Of a stretch of 20,098 nucleotides of DNA, positions 7,091-15,409 are shown in pieces. Under the pieces are notes generated by a model. The model worked only from the letters and a program-made list of their open reading frames with translations, was not told where the DNA came from and did no database searches. Location: contig JBDHXH010000055.1 of NCBI GenBank assembly GCA_039810605.1, positions 1-20,098 on the forward strand, in the 5' to 3' direction. The position numbers and the translations under genes were made by a program. Origin of the DNA: JAGPCH01 sp039810605. GTDB lineage: Bacteria > Bacteroidota > Ignavibacteria > Tepidaquicellales > Tepidaquicellaceae. Each line of letters begins with the position of its first letter. The stretch's first letter is position 1.

Positions 7091-10000
7091 ATGATTCCGG
7101 TATTTACCCTGAAGGGCTTCAACCATCCTGATCCTTTGGATAAAGCGCCGTCAATAATGCGGTATGCATTGATGATGGCGGTATCATTTGCTGCTTCAGT
7201 TTTTCTTGTTTACGCAATTTCGGATTTGTTCAGATTAATTGAGTTCAAAAGTTTTGGAATCAAGGTTCTCGAAGTTGTGATGTTCACGATTGTTGTCGCT
7301 CCGATAATTGTAATGTTACGAAAGTCTGCTTCGTGGGCGCTTATGCTTATCATTTTCATACCGCTCTTTATTTTAGATATTTATCTCCAGGCAAATGTGA
7401 GAGACAAGGGTGGCATAGCATGGTGGACATATTTACCCGGCACGTTCATTGATAGCGTGAAGATTCTGCCGCTTCGTTTTCTGATGACTCTCTTGTTTGA
7501 TTCTCTGATTTTTGCTCCGATCTGTTTGTGGATATCGAGAGTAATTGCTCACATCATTTACAGGAATAAAGCGTATCCATTTCCGACATCGGAACAGAGG
7601 AACAATCTTTTCAAACCCGAATGGACTCTGGAAAATGTTGATAAGCCTGCATTTGATCTTGGATATTGGGTACTTAGAATCCTCGGGTTTTCATACCTGT
7701 CATATTTGCTGATCCTGATACTGGGCTTTGCAGGCGCGAGTCCCTGGCCGCTGCAGATTGCCGATCTGATTTCAATGACATATAAAAATCCTGCGCTGGC
7801 AATAAATACATTCAGCAAGATCGGTGTAATGATACTTCTTACTTTCATCGGTGCATATAACATTCATGTTCGATACTACTGCTGCTGGGGATTGATCGTT
7901 GGTCATGCAGTCTCGACAATAAGTTCACTTGTTTTTTATTTTTATGGCAGAAGCGGGATACAGTACAGGGACTTCCTCTTGACGTCGGCGATAGTTGACG
8001 GAGTGATGATAATTTTATTTGTAATAATACTTATTATGTCTGCGAAAAATACTTATGAGCTTAGTCCCGAGAAAGATTATCCAAAATATTTTTCAGCTCC
8101 GGATCAGTTGTCGAAGATACTATTTATTGTGATTGCAATTATGTCAGTGCTTCTTGCGGCTGCTTCATTGATAGTAAGATTTTCTTCGAATGGTGAATCG
8201 GGTCCCGGGATAATTTACGGTTATCCTGATCCTGCACTCGGAAATACATTGACGCTATATTTGACTGTTGCTTTCATATCATTGCTGCTTGCAGTAAGTC
8301 AGAAACTTCGTTACTATCTTTTCGGAGTCTTGATATTTCCTTTTTTTGTCGGAGTAATTGTAACCATACCGGTTTTTGTAGTTAAGGATATTTTTTCCAA
8401 TGTATTCATAATAACACGGGGAGGCAATCTTGCTGTTGCTGACTGGTATTTCATGTTACTTGTTGCATTCAATGTAATTACATTTTCATTGCTGGTTGCA
8501 TTCAGAAAACTTCAGTTTAATGTTGATTATGTAATTTCTTCCGTGAATCCTTCAAGCGCGAAATGTGTGATGGGAATGTCAGATGCTTTTTTCGAAGGGT
8601 CTTCAAAAAAAAACACCGCTGTGCTTCGCCTCATTGACCAGTACATTGGCGGAATTGTTGGTCGCAAGAGGGGACTATTGAATTTTCCGTTCTGGCTGAT
8701 TGAAAATGTTTTTAGCACACTATTTTTTCTCCATCCGAATTTTTCCTCAATGAGCAGGGAGCATCAGCGATGGTTTTTGAAAAAATATATGCTGCGTGAT
8801 CAGAGTGAATGCATGCAGTCATTTGTTCCTGCGCTTGCGGAATTTGCATCGCAAATTGGACTTGCGGGAAATGCGATGATAATGTTTGCAAATTACTCGC
8901 TGCCTTCATCAAGAGAGGAAATCGGCTATGTCCCGTATTACGCAAGAGACAGGTTGCAGGGAAGAACGCCGCTGTTCGGCGCGCCCTTTAAAGAAATGAG
9001 CAAACTGCCTCTGGATGAAAAGGATATTCTGAATGACGAACCGTCTTCGCCGACCTCGCCTGCACCTTTCATTGCTCCGAGGATATTAACACTAACACAT
9101 GATGCCGCAATTCCGGACGAAGCTGATTATGTAGTTATCGGTTCCGGTCCCGGAGGTGCAGTGGCTGCTTACAGACTTGCATGCCAGTACAATTTGCCGG
9201 AAAAGATTTTGATTGTTGAAAGAGGAAACAGATATCAACCGTTGCAGGACTTCAATGACAATGAAATGGAAATGATGAGAAAGCTATACAAAGAAGGAGG
9301 ATTGCAGCAGACGAAGAAATTTACAATGTCAGTGTTGCAGGGAGAGTGTGTAGGAGGAACGTCTGTCATTAACAATGCAATATGCATTAAAATGACCAAC
9401 GATATGAAATCAATCTGGGAAAATGAATATGATATTGATCTGTCTAGACTGAATGAAGAATACGAGAGGATTGCAGATGAGATTGAAATTAAAGAATTAT
9501 CCGAAACGGGAATCAATCAAATTGTCAGCAGCAAGTTTAAGAAAGGTGTTGAGGGTTACAACAATAATTCCGAGGTAAAACTCAAAACTATTTATCCTCT
9601 GCAGGCAAATTACAGAAATCTTACAGGCGACGAGAACTGGAATCTGGGCAATAAACGTCTGACGAAAAGAACGATGCTCGAAACTTATCTTGCCTGGTGC
9701 GAAGCCCGCGGCGTAAACATTATTCCCAATACAACAGGAGTGCGATTCAGTCATGTGAATGGCAAAGCCGACAGAGTTCTTTTGAGGATGGACAACGGCG
9801 AATTGAAGAATGTTAAAATTAACAAAGCGCTGATTGTAGCAGGTGGAGTGATCTCAAGCAGCAATTTTCTTATGCGAAGCAATCTGAAAAAGAATGTGGG
9901 AAAATCAATGAGCTGTAATTTTGCATTCCCTGTTACGATGCAATTTGAAGAAGTGATTAATGCATTCGACGGAAACCAGATTACTCTTGGTGCGCTTGAT

Positions 10001-10612
10001 GAAAAGAACAGGGCAATATTTGAAACCTATTTTAATCCTCCTGCATCGTTTGCTTTGTCATCTGTTCCGTTTTATTTTGACAGGAGGGAATCGGTAATGA
10101 GAAGTTACAGTCATCTGATTAACTTCGGTACTCTTGTCGGCTCGGAACCCAACGGAACAATAGACAAAAAAGTTGACCTGTTGAATGGTCAGGCATTCTC
10201 ATGGGAGCTTGGAGCAACAGATAAGGATAACATAAAATTTGCATTCAAAACCATTCTCAAATTGGGATACCATGCCGGTGCGACAAGAGCAATCCTTCCG
10301 ATGAAGCCCGGCATTGATATCAAACTTTCAGTTGATACAATAAATAAATTTGATAAAGTATTTGACGACTATCCTTTGAGAATGGAAGATCTCTTTATTG
10401 GGACAGCGCACCCGCAGGGTGGAAACATAATGTGCGGGAAGGATTCATCACATAAACATAGAAGAGTAATAGATGAAAATTTTTGTGTTGATGGCTATTC
10501 TAATGTTTATGTAACGGATGCATCATTATTCCCTGTAAGTATAAAAATGAACCCGCAATGGACTATAATGGCAATGAGCTCGATTGCATCCGTGAAAATA
10601 CTGGGAAAGTAA
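7091..10612 (+). CDS. Polytopic membrane protein fused to a GMC-type FAD oxidoreductase
   Basis: This 1173-residue protein is about twice the usual GMC length. The N-terminal half (about 25-475) holds about ten to twelve hydrophobic segments, for example 25-46, 58-76, 81-100, 192-212, 240-258, 294-316, 340-363, 385-430 and 450-470. Residues about 490-660 form a helical linker of unrecognised type. The C-terminal half begins with the dinucleotide-binding motif VVIGSGPGGAVAA (681-693) and IVERG (708-712). GGTSVINNAI (755-764) fits the GMC flavin region. It ends with the GMC C-terminal boxes GTAHPQGG (1104-1111, His1107) and NPQWTIMAM (1154-1162, Asn1154), which supply the usual His/Asn active-site pair. 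Such enzymes oxidise alcohols (sterols, long-chain alcohols, sugars) using FAD. The membrane half suggests a hydrophobic substrate or electron transfer to the membrane; this is inference. It follows the KAP gene by 43 nt. The frame is continuous through a run of nine A at 8605-8613. Confidence 0.88.
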   Translation: MIPVFTLKGFNHPDPLDKAPSIMRYALMMAVSFAASVFLVYAISDLFRLIEFKSFGIKVLEVVMFTIVVAPIIVMLRKSASWALMLIIFIPLFILDIYLQANVRDKGGIAWWTYLPGTFIDSVKILPLRFLMTLLFDSLIFAPICLWISRVIAHIIYRNKAYPFPTSEQRNNLFKPEWTLENVDKPAFDLGYWVLRILGFSYLSYLLILILGFAGASPWPLQIADLISMTYKNPALAINTFSKIGVMILLTFIGAYNIHVRYYCCWGLIVGHAVSTISSLVFYFYGRSGIQYRDFLLTSAIVDGVMIILFVIILIMSAKNTYELSPEKDYPKYFSAPDQLSKILFIVIAIMSVLLAAASLIVRFSSNGESGPGIIYGYPDPALGNTLTLYLTVAFISLLLAVSQKLRYYLFGVLIFPFFVGVIVTIPVFVVKDIFSNVFIITRGGNLAVADWYFMLLVAFNVITFSLLVAFRKLQFNVDYVISSVNPSSAKCVMGMSDAFFEGSSKKNTAVLRLIDQYIGGIVGRKRGLLNFPFWLIENVFSTLFFLHPNFSSMSREHQRWFLKKYMLRDQSECMQSFVPALAEFASQIGLAGNAMIMFANYSLPSSREEIGYVPYYARDRLQGRTPLFGAPFKEMSKLPLDEKDILNDEPSSPTSPAPFIAPRILTLTHDAAIPDEADYVVIGSGPGGAVAAYRLACQYNLPEKILIVERGNRYQPLQDFNDNEMEMMRKLYKEGGLQQTKKFTMSVLQGECVGGTSVINNAICIKMTNDMKSIWENEYDIDLSRLNEEYERIADEIEIKELSETGINQIVSSKFKKGVEGYNNNSEVKLKTIYPLQANYRNLTGDENWNLGNKRLTKRTMLETYLAWCEARGVNIIPNTTGVRFSHVNGKADRVLLRMDNGELKNVKINKALIVAGGVISSSNFLMRSNLKKNVGKSMSCNFAFPVTMQFEEVINAFDGNQITLGALDEKNRAIFETYFNPPASFALSSVPFYFDRRESVMRSYSHLINFGTLVGSEPNGTIDKKVDLLNGQAFSWELGATDKDNIKFAFKTILKLGYHAGATRAILPMKPGIDIKLSVDTINKFDKVFDDYPLRMEDLFIGTAHPQGGNIMCGKDSSHKHRRVIDENFCVDGYSNVYVTDASLFPVSIKMNPQWTIMAMSSIASVKILGK

Positions 10613-10783
10613 TTTTGGCTGATTCTGATTGGTTGCCTTAGTATGCTGAATGCATTAGCAGTTCACGAACTTTTCACAGGCGGGTTCTATTTTCAGAAGA
10701 AAATGTATCGCTTGTATTGAGATTATTTTTACAACTGTTGATGTGCTTCAAAAATATTTTGGACCACTTTTCACGAATCTGAT

Positions 10784-10813
10784 TTTGGGATAACTTTTTG
10801 CATTGTATCTTTG
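10784..10813 (+). promoter_or_regulatory. Bacteroidota-type promoter for the cysteine-rich peptide gene
   Basis: TTTG (10784-10787) and TATCTTTG (10806-10813) match the -33 TTTG and -7 TAnnTTTG elements with an 18-nt spacer. The start of transcription would lie near 10820, giving a leader of about 40 nt that ends in a strong Shine-Dalgarno (AAGGAGG, 10849-10855). The rest of 10613-10783 shows nothing recognisable. Confidence 0.55.
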
Positions 10814-10860
10814 ATAACGCACGGTTAACCTAGTATGCAATAAAATAAAAGGAGGTTTTC

Positions 10861-11175
10861 ATGAAAACAACAATTTCCTATTTGTTGGCCTCTCTTATTG
10901 TTATTAGTGTTTACTTACTTTCTTCCCCTGCCCTCTCCACTATAAGCAATAATTCAGAAGGCTCAAACAAATCCACATTTTTGGTTTTAGACCCTTGCTG
11001 TAATCAGCACAATCCGAGATCTACAACGGCACCTACATATCATGTTTATTGTTCAGGCGGCGACATTCAAATAGATAGCCAATGCTGTGTCAATTTATGG
11101 GACTGGTTTGGTGGTAATCCGCCTCCGACTATGAGTTGCACGGTTGTATATAATATGTGTCCTGAATCTAAATAG
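10861..11175 (+). CDS. Small exported cysteine-rich protein of unknown function
   Basis: This is a 104-residue protein that I do not recognise. Residues 1-26 form a classical signal peptide: MKTT, then a hydrophobic core, then SSPALS. The mature part of about 78 residues has seven cysteines (46, 47, 64, 75, 76, 93, 100), including two adjacent pairs (DPCCN and SQCCV), and is polar with a WDWFGG turn. The odd count leaves one unpaired cysteine unless the protein dimerises or is modified. AAGGAGG ends 5 nt before the ATG, the best ribosome binding site in the window. A promoter at 10784-10813 and a terminator-like hairpin right after the stop frame it as its own unit, with possible read-through into the YCF48-like gene. 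Similar small exported peptides include toxins, bacteriocin-like or adhesion factors, but nothing specific supports any of these. It is expected to fold with disulfides outside the cytoplasm. Confidence 0.75.
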   Translation: MKTTISYLLASLIVISVYLLSSPALSTISNNSEGSNKSTFLVLDPCCNQHNPRSTTAPTYHVYCSGGDIQIDSQCCVNLWDWFGGNPPPTMSCTVVYNMCPESK

Positions 11176-11184
11176 TAGAATTTA

Positions 11185-11214
11185 AATTAATCTAACTGCG
11201 GTTAGTTAATTTTT
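11185..11214 (+). terminator. Hairpin with T run after the cysteine-rich gene (terminator or attenuator)
   Basis: AATTAA-(T)-CTAAC pairs with GTTAG-TTAATT around loop TGCG: 11 bp with one bulged T, followed by TTT. It is AT-rich and so probably weak. No promoter was seen between it and the next start at 11239, so the downstream gene may depend on read-through. Confidence 0.6.
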
Positions 11215-11238
11215 GAAACTGACCGGGAGGGTAAAAAA

Positions 11239-12561
11239 ATGAGAAAACTAAATTCCAAAAAAATAATTATTCCAAAATTGTTGAAATTAATTCTTATATC
11301 TGTACTTCTTTTCGTACATGGAAATACGATTCATTCCCAATCAAAATATTCATGGTCTGTAATTCCAAACAGCATCTACAACGATGCAAACTTTCAGGAT
11401 CTGTATTTTATTGATGCAAATACAGGATGGCTCATACATCTATATGGAATGATATATAAGACAACAGACGGAGGATATAATTGGACAAGAACAGATTCAA
11501 TCTATATAGGAGGATTTACAGATGTTGAATTCATCAATGGAACAACGGGATGGATATCATCAGCCTCCCGAAATCTCTTCAAGACAATTGATGGTGGTTC
11601 AAATCTGGTGCAGGTTACAAATTTTTCAAATCCTGTTCCGAGCGGTCTTACGTCTATTCATTTACTCGATGACGATTTTGTTTACGGATGTGGAAACGAA
11701 CAGTCAAATGCAATGTTTGTCAAGAGTTCAAATGGCGGAGCTTCATGGATGACAAAGGATCTCTTGTCGTACGCTACAGGGCTAAGTGATTGCTACATGT
11801 TCGACGAAAATGTCGGACTGGCTGGAGGAAGAAAGCAGGTTGGTTCGGAGAGAACAGCTGTTATATTGCGGACTTCAGATGGAGGTAATTCCTGGAATAT
11901 TGCCTATCAAGGCAACAGCAACTTAGAATCAATTCAAAAATTTGATTTCATCAATTCACTTACAGGCTATGCCTCCGTTGAAAGAATTACATATTCACCG
12001 AAACATGTCTTAAAAACTACTAATGGTGGAATAAATTGGATTGAACTTTCATATCCCAACTTTCATGAACACGGCATAGGATTTATAAATGAGAATACAG
12101 GATGGATTGGCGGAGATTTCAATCCAACTTACGGAACGACAGATGGTGGTCAGACCTGGTCAAATGCAAATATCGGGGAGTTCTTGTTCGGATATCAATT
12201 CTTTGGCGATACGCTTGGATATGCTTGCGGAGAAAAGATATATAAGTATTCAAAGGTCAACAGTATTGGCATCAATGTTATCAACTCGGAGATACCTGAA
12301 AGATTTGAATTGCTTCAGAACTTTCCCAATCCGTTTAATCCTGTTACGTCTATTGAGTACTCCGTAAAATCCGGAGGCAGAGTCCTTCTTTCAGTTTACG
12401 ATAATACGGGGCGTATCATTGCAACTCCGGTTGACCAATATCATTCACCCGGTACATATCATTACAACTTTGATGCATCGGGAATGAGCAGTGGAGTCTA
12501 TTTTTATTCCTTGTCTGCTGATGGTTTCTATGATGTAAAGAAGTTTGTCCTGTTAAAGTAA
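11239..12561 (+). CDS. YCF48/BNR-repeat exported protein with type IX sorting domain
   Basis: This 440-residue protein has a long basic start (MRKLNSKKIIIPK), a hydrophobic core (about 14-27) and a likely cleavage near HSQ (32-34). The body is a beta-propeller-type repeat array with recurring K-T-x-DGG-x-W units: KTTDGGYNW (74-82), KTIDGGSN, KSSNGGASW, RTSDGGNSW, KTTNGGINW and GTTDGGQTW, interleaved with NTGW or LTGY phrases. This is the YCF48-like/photosystem II stability factor-like pattern, common in surface proteins of unknown role; no link to photosynthesis is implied. The last 80 residues are a T9SS type A sorting domain opening NFPNPFNPVTSIEYS (361-375) and ending SGVYFYSL...KKFVLLK. 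GGGAGG (11225-11230) is a good Shine-Dalgarno 8 nt before the ATG. A second, related protein lies at 15410-16783. Confidence 0.9.
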   Translation: MRKLNSKKIIIPKLLKLILISVLLFVHGNTIHSQSKYSWSVIPNSIYNDANFQDLYFIDANTGWLIHLYGMIYKTTDGGYNWTRTDSIYIGGFTDVEFINGTTGWISSASRNLFKTIDGGSNLVQVTNFSNPVPSGLTSIHLLDDDFVYGCGNEQSNAMFVKSSNGGASWMTKDLLSYATGLSDCYMFDENVGLAGGRKQVGSERTAVILRTSDGGNSWNIAYQGNSNLESIQKFDFINSLTGYASVERITYSPKHVLKTTNGGINWIELSYPNFHEHGIGFINENTGWIGGDFNPTYGTTDGGQTWSNANIGEFLFGYQFFGDTLGYACGEKIYKYSKVNSIGINVINSEIPERFELLQNFPNPFNPVTSIEYSVKSGGRVLLSVYDNTGRIIATPVDQYHSPGTYHYNFDASGMSSGVYFYSLSADGFYDVKKFVLLK

Positions 12562-12596
12562 ATCGGGCAAGAGATAAGTTCACAGAAAATGATCGC

Positions 12597-12634
12597 TGAT
12601 CCTGCTTTGCTATTTTAGCAGGATCATGCTTTTT
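12597..12634 (+). terminator. Rho-independent terminator for the first YCF48-like gene
   Basis: TGATCCTGCT (12597-12606) pairs with AGCAGGATCA (12617-12626) around a 10-nt loop and is followed by TGC and five T. It lies between convergent genes and overlaps the last codons of the minus-strand gene, so part of the stem is coding on that strand. It may stop transcription in both directions. Confidence 0.75.
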
Positions 12635-13680
12635 ATATCGGAAAAATTTTTTGAAACCAGTTTATAATAATAAACTCCTGATGCAAGTCCGCTTCCATTG
12701 AATTCAGCTTCATAATTCCCTGCATTTTGCTTTTCATTAACTAAAGTTCTGATTTCATTTCCAAGTTGGTCGTAAATGACAAGCCGCACATTACTGCTGT
12801 TTTCAGGAATTGAATATCTAATCCTGGTTACCGGATTAAAAGGGTTCGGGAAATTTTGGTCAAGCTGATAACTGCCGGAAATGGAGTTAGAGTAATTTGT
12901 GATACCGGAAGGAGCCTGGGTTAGTTCTGTAAGTGTTCCGGGAATTGTAAATGCAACGGGGAATCCCACAGAAGTGAGATCAATATTGACTGACGGACGG
13001 ACTTCTTTTATCTTCCACACACTTTCCGCAAAGTATATTGTATCGGGTTGTGTAACAATGGGGATATAAATGAAAGGCGGAAGCACACCATAACTGATTG
13101 TAAACGTCATCAGGAATTTTTTTGCCGTGTAATTTCCATTTACGGTTGAAACGTTTTGGTCATTTAGTCTCCGTCCCGTGCTTGCAATCCGCAATGGAAG
13201 CGACAGTGTATCTGCATTCAGCGTAGTATCTTTTGAAAATATTGTATAGTTCGTATTGACGCTTTGGGCAAAACGATAAGTATTATACCAAGCTTCGAAA
13301 GATCGTAAAAAATTTACAAACGCTATTGAGTCAATGATTGGAATCGAGCCGATAAGAGAAAGTATATTCAGATAATACCACGCATTTGTTGACTGAAAAT
13401 TAAAATAGTTTGTGTCGAGATACGGAGAAATCTGATTAATGCTTGAAAGACCCGTCTTCGAAAGAATTTTACTTGCAACTAGACCCTGATGATTTGTAAC
13501 AGCCGCAAAAGAATCCACCTGATAAGTTGCAGTTCCCGGGACGGGATTATTTAGAGAATCAAGCGGAGTATTTTTGTAATACCATTTATACCCTGTTGAT
13601 GACGGGAAATAATTCGATGCATTTTGAGAATAACAAATAACCGAAGACATAATAAGTAGCAATGTAAGAAACTTTTTCAT
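12610..13680 (-). CDS. Exported protein with type IX sorting domain, body unrecognised
   Basis: This 356-residue protein has a signal peptide MKKFLTLLLIMSSVICYSQ (1-19). The middle (about 24-260) is not recognised. It opens with NYFPSSTGYKWYYK, a pattern often seen in lipoprotein-like or secreted proteins of this group, and is rich in Tyr, Asn, Ser and Thr, as expected for an extracellular beta-rich protein. Only one cysteine, in the signal peptide, is visible. The C-terminus (about 275-356) is a T9SS type A sorting domain: NFPNPFNPVTRIRYSIP, LVIYDQLGNEIRTLV, SGVYYYKL, ending MILLK. Both the stop and the final codons lie within the convergent terminator hairpin. There is no Shine-Dalgarno before the ATG. 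The gene follows the thioredoxin gene on the same strand, but a strong terminator separates them, so it probably has its own promoter in 13681-13804. Confidence 0.85.
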   Translation of the reverse strand: MKKFLTLLLIMSSVICYSQNASNYFPSSTGYKWYYKNTPLDSLNNPVPGTATYQVDSFAAVTNHQGLVASKILSKTGLSSINQISPYLDTNYFNFQSTNAWYYLNILSLIGSIPIIDSIAFVNFLRSFEAWYNTYRFAQSVNTNYTIFSKDTTLNADTLSLPLRIASTGRRLNDQNVSTVNGNYTAKKFLMTFTISYGVLPPFIYIPIVTQPDTIYFAESVWKIKEVRPSVNIDLTSVGFPVAFTIPGTLTELTQAPSGITNYSNSISGSYQLDQNFPNPFNPVTRIRYSIPENSSNVRLVIYDQLGNEIRTLVNEKQNAGNYEAEFNGSGLASGVYYYKLVSKNFSDIKSMILLK

Positions 13681-13804
13681 TTTTTATTTACTGAATTGGT
13701 GTAGAAGTTATCAATATTGAATTCATATTACAAGTAAGTTGACAGGTAAGAATAACACTGCCGTGCTGTTCAATTGCAACAGAAAACATTATGATTGTGC
13801 AACA

Positions 13805-13832
13805 TAAAAAAGCCGCAGATGAATGCGGCTTT
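13805..13832 (-). terminator. Rho-independent terminator of the thioredoxin-TPR gene
   Basis: On the minus strand an 8-bp stem AAAGCCGC/GCGGCTTT (loop of 8) is followed by a continuous T run (the A tract before 13811 on the plus strand). It starts about 30 nt after the stop codon at 13861. This is the clearest terminator in the window. Confidence 0.88.
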
Positions 13833-13860
13833 GAATCAAAATTTATTTTGCAAAATTCTG

Positions 13861-14937
13861 CTATTGCTTGGCTTCTTGTTTGTTAATTTTTTCTTTTTGA
13901 TCACGGTACAGTTTTCTGTCAAAAATAGCTAACGACTTGTCAATGCACTCATTGGCTTTCTCAAAATTTTTCTTCTGGAAATACAAGTCAGACAATAAGT
14001 AATAAGCGCTGGCTTCATTTACTGTGCCGCCGACATATTCAAGACATTTTTCGAGAGTTTTAATGGCATCGTCTCTATCGTTATCTGTAGCTTTCTCGTC
14101 TTTGGCAATCTTGCCTGCCTTAGTAAGCAGGAAACCGCCATAATTTTGCTTCAAATCAAAATCGCTTTTTCCATATTTTGCAAAAGCATCATCGAAGAAC
14201 TGCTCTGCCGTTTTGTAATCTTCCTTGTCGGCATAGTAGCTTGCAAGATTAATATATCCGTCTTTCACCTTCTCGCTCGAAGGATACTCTGTCAGCAAAG
14301 CCTTCAATGCAACAGGATCTTCATTCATGTATGCAAGCGTAAATTTTGCATCATCGGTATAACCCTTTTCATTGGATGGATCGAGTTTAATAACTTTTTC
14401 AAAATACATTTTCGCATCTCCTTCAAGTCCGTTTGACAAAATCTTATCACCCATAAGATAGTTTGCAGTAGGGTCATCAGGATTTTCATCTATAAGTTTC
14501 TTGATTGCACCATAAGTATTCACACCATTGTTGTAGTCTTTCATCTTTGCAAGAAATTGTTCAGCAGGGAGATAACCGTATATCCTGTCTATCTCAACTC
14601 CGTCAGCGCCTGCAAATACTATTGTGGGATAACCTTTGACGCCGTATTTTTTTGCAAGGTCGGGTCCTTCACCTTTTTCGGCATCAATCTTCCAATTAAT
14701 CTGATGGTCGTTTGCAAAGAGAGCTACATCAGAGTTTGTATAGACTTTCTTGTCCGTCTCAACACACCATTTGCACCAGTCCGTTACAAAGTCAATCATA
14801 ATGACCTTGTTCTGCTGTTTCGCCATATCAAGGATTTCCTGATATGTTCCCTTTGAAAATGAAACCTCATCGGCAAATGATTTTGCCGAAGAGAGTGCAA
14901 GAAGAATTATTGCAATATATTTGAGTAGATTTTTCAT
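13861..14937 (-). CDS. Exported thioredoxin-fold protein with TPR-like repeats
   Basis: This 358-residue protein has a signal peptide at 1-22 (MKNLLKYIAIILLALSSAKS then FAD). A thioredoxin fold at about 25-135 has the redox motif DWCKWC (53-58, Cys55/Cys58) and the cis-proline loop KGYPTIVF (101-108). The WCxWC spacing resembles the DsbD C-terminal/thioredoxin_7 group that reduces or isomerises disulfides in the periplasm. Residues about 140-340 are helical TPR-type repeats, for example NYLMGDKILSNGLEGDAKMY and NLASYYADKEDYKTAEQFFD, likely for partner binding. It ends in a charged tail. AAGGAG lies 8 nt before the ATG on the minus strand. The nearby disulfide-rich exported peptide (10861-11175) is a possible client, but nothing links them directly. 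Transcription ends at the terminator near 13805-13832. Confidence 0.9.
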   Translation of the reverse strand: MKNLLKYIAIILLALSSAKSFADEVSFSKGTYQEILDMAKQQNKVIMIDFVTDWCKWCVETDKKVYTNSDVALFANDHQINWKIDAEKGEGPDLAKKYGVKGYPTIVFAGADGVEIDRIYGYLPAEQFLAKMKDYNNGVNTYGAIKKLIDENPDDPTANYLMGDKILSNGLEGDAKMYFEKVIKLDPSNEKGYTDDAKFTLAYMNEDPVALKALLTEYPSSEKVKDGYINLASYYADKEDYKTAEQFFDDAFAKYGKSDFDLKQNYGGFLLTKAGKIAKDEKATDNDRDDAIKTLEKCLEYVGGTVNEASAYYLLSDLYFQKKNFEKANECIDKSLAIFDRKLYRDQKEKINKQEAKQ

Positions 14938-15409
14938 TGTAGATGCTCCTTGTGATAGTTTTTGAATAACTTAGTTATATAAGAATTTAACTTCAACATA
15001 GTTCGGGTAGCTTGTAATTGTGATAAGGCAATGCTGTCCAAACTAATTTTGAAATCGAGTAATAACTTAGAAAGTATATCAAAATCGGAAGCAAAAATAT
15101 TTTTTTGAAAACAAACCCGAGATCGTTTTGGAGAGAGTTGGTGATAAGGAGTAATTAGAAGTAATCACACCCGTTCAACATTTGCAATCTGCAGTTGAGC
15201 ATAATCATTATGGGTATAGTATTAAAACAGAATTCATAATAATCAATCAGAATTGAGATAATTTATCTTTAAACCAAAATGCCATTGGGTATTTCATGTT
15301 AATCTTTCTTTGAAAAGATAGTGCATTTTTCTTAAATTAGGTTTGAATTTATATTGAATGCCCCGTTCTTTTGGCAATTGAAAATTGAAATTCCAACTCC
15401 TGTGCGAGT
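14938..15409. other. Divergent intergenic region
   Basis: These 472 bases separate the minus-strand thioredoxin gene from the plus-strand YCF48-like gene. I see no gene or RNA. A short dyad ATAAC-TTA-GTTAT (14966-14978) lies just upstream of the thioredoxin ribosome site. TAGGTTTG (15338-15345) fits the -7 consensus for the plus-strand gene, but the nearest TTTG (15309-15312) is 25 nt away, longer than usual. Confidence 0.5.

Noticed and set aside
8605..8613. Possible frameshift at a run of nine A in the membrane-GMC gene
   Set aside because: The frame is continuous from the membrane segments to the complete GMC domain, so the fusion does not depend on a shift here.
11239..12561. Photosystem II assembly factor
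   Set aside because: The YCF48-like repeats resemble that family, but the T9SS sorting domain and lack of photosynthesis genes argue for a generic secreted propeller protein.
15309..15345. Bacteroidota-type promoter before the second YCF48-like gene
   Set aside because: TAGGTTTG fits the -7 box, but the only TTTG is 25 nt upstream, longer than the usual spacing, so I did not list it as a feature.
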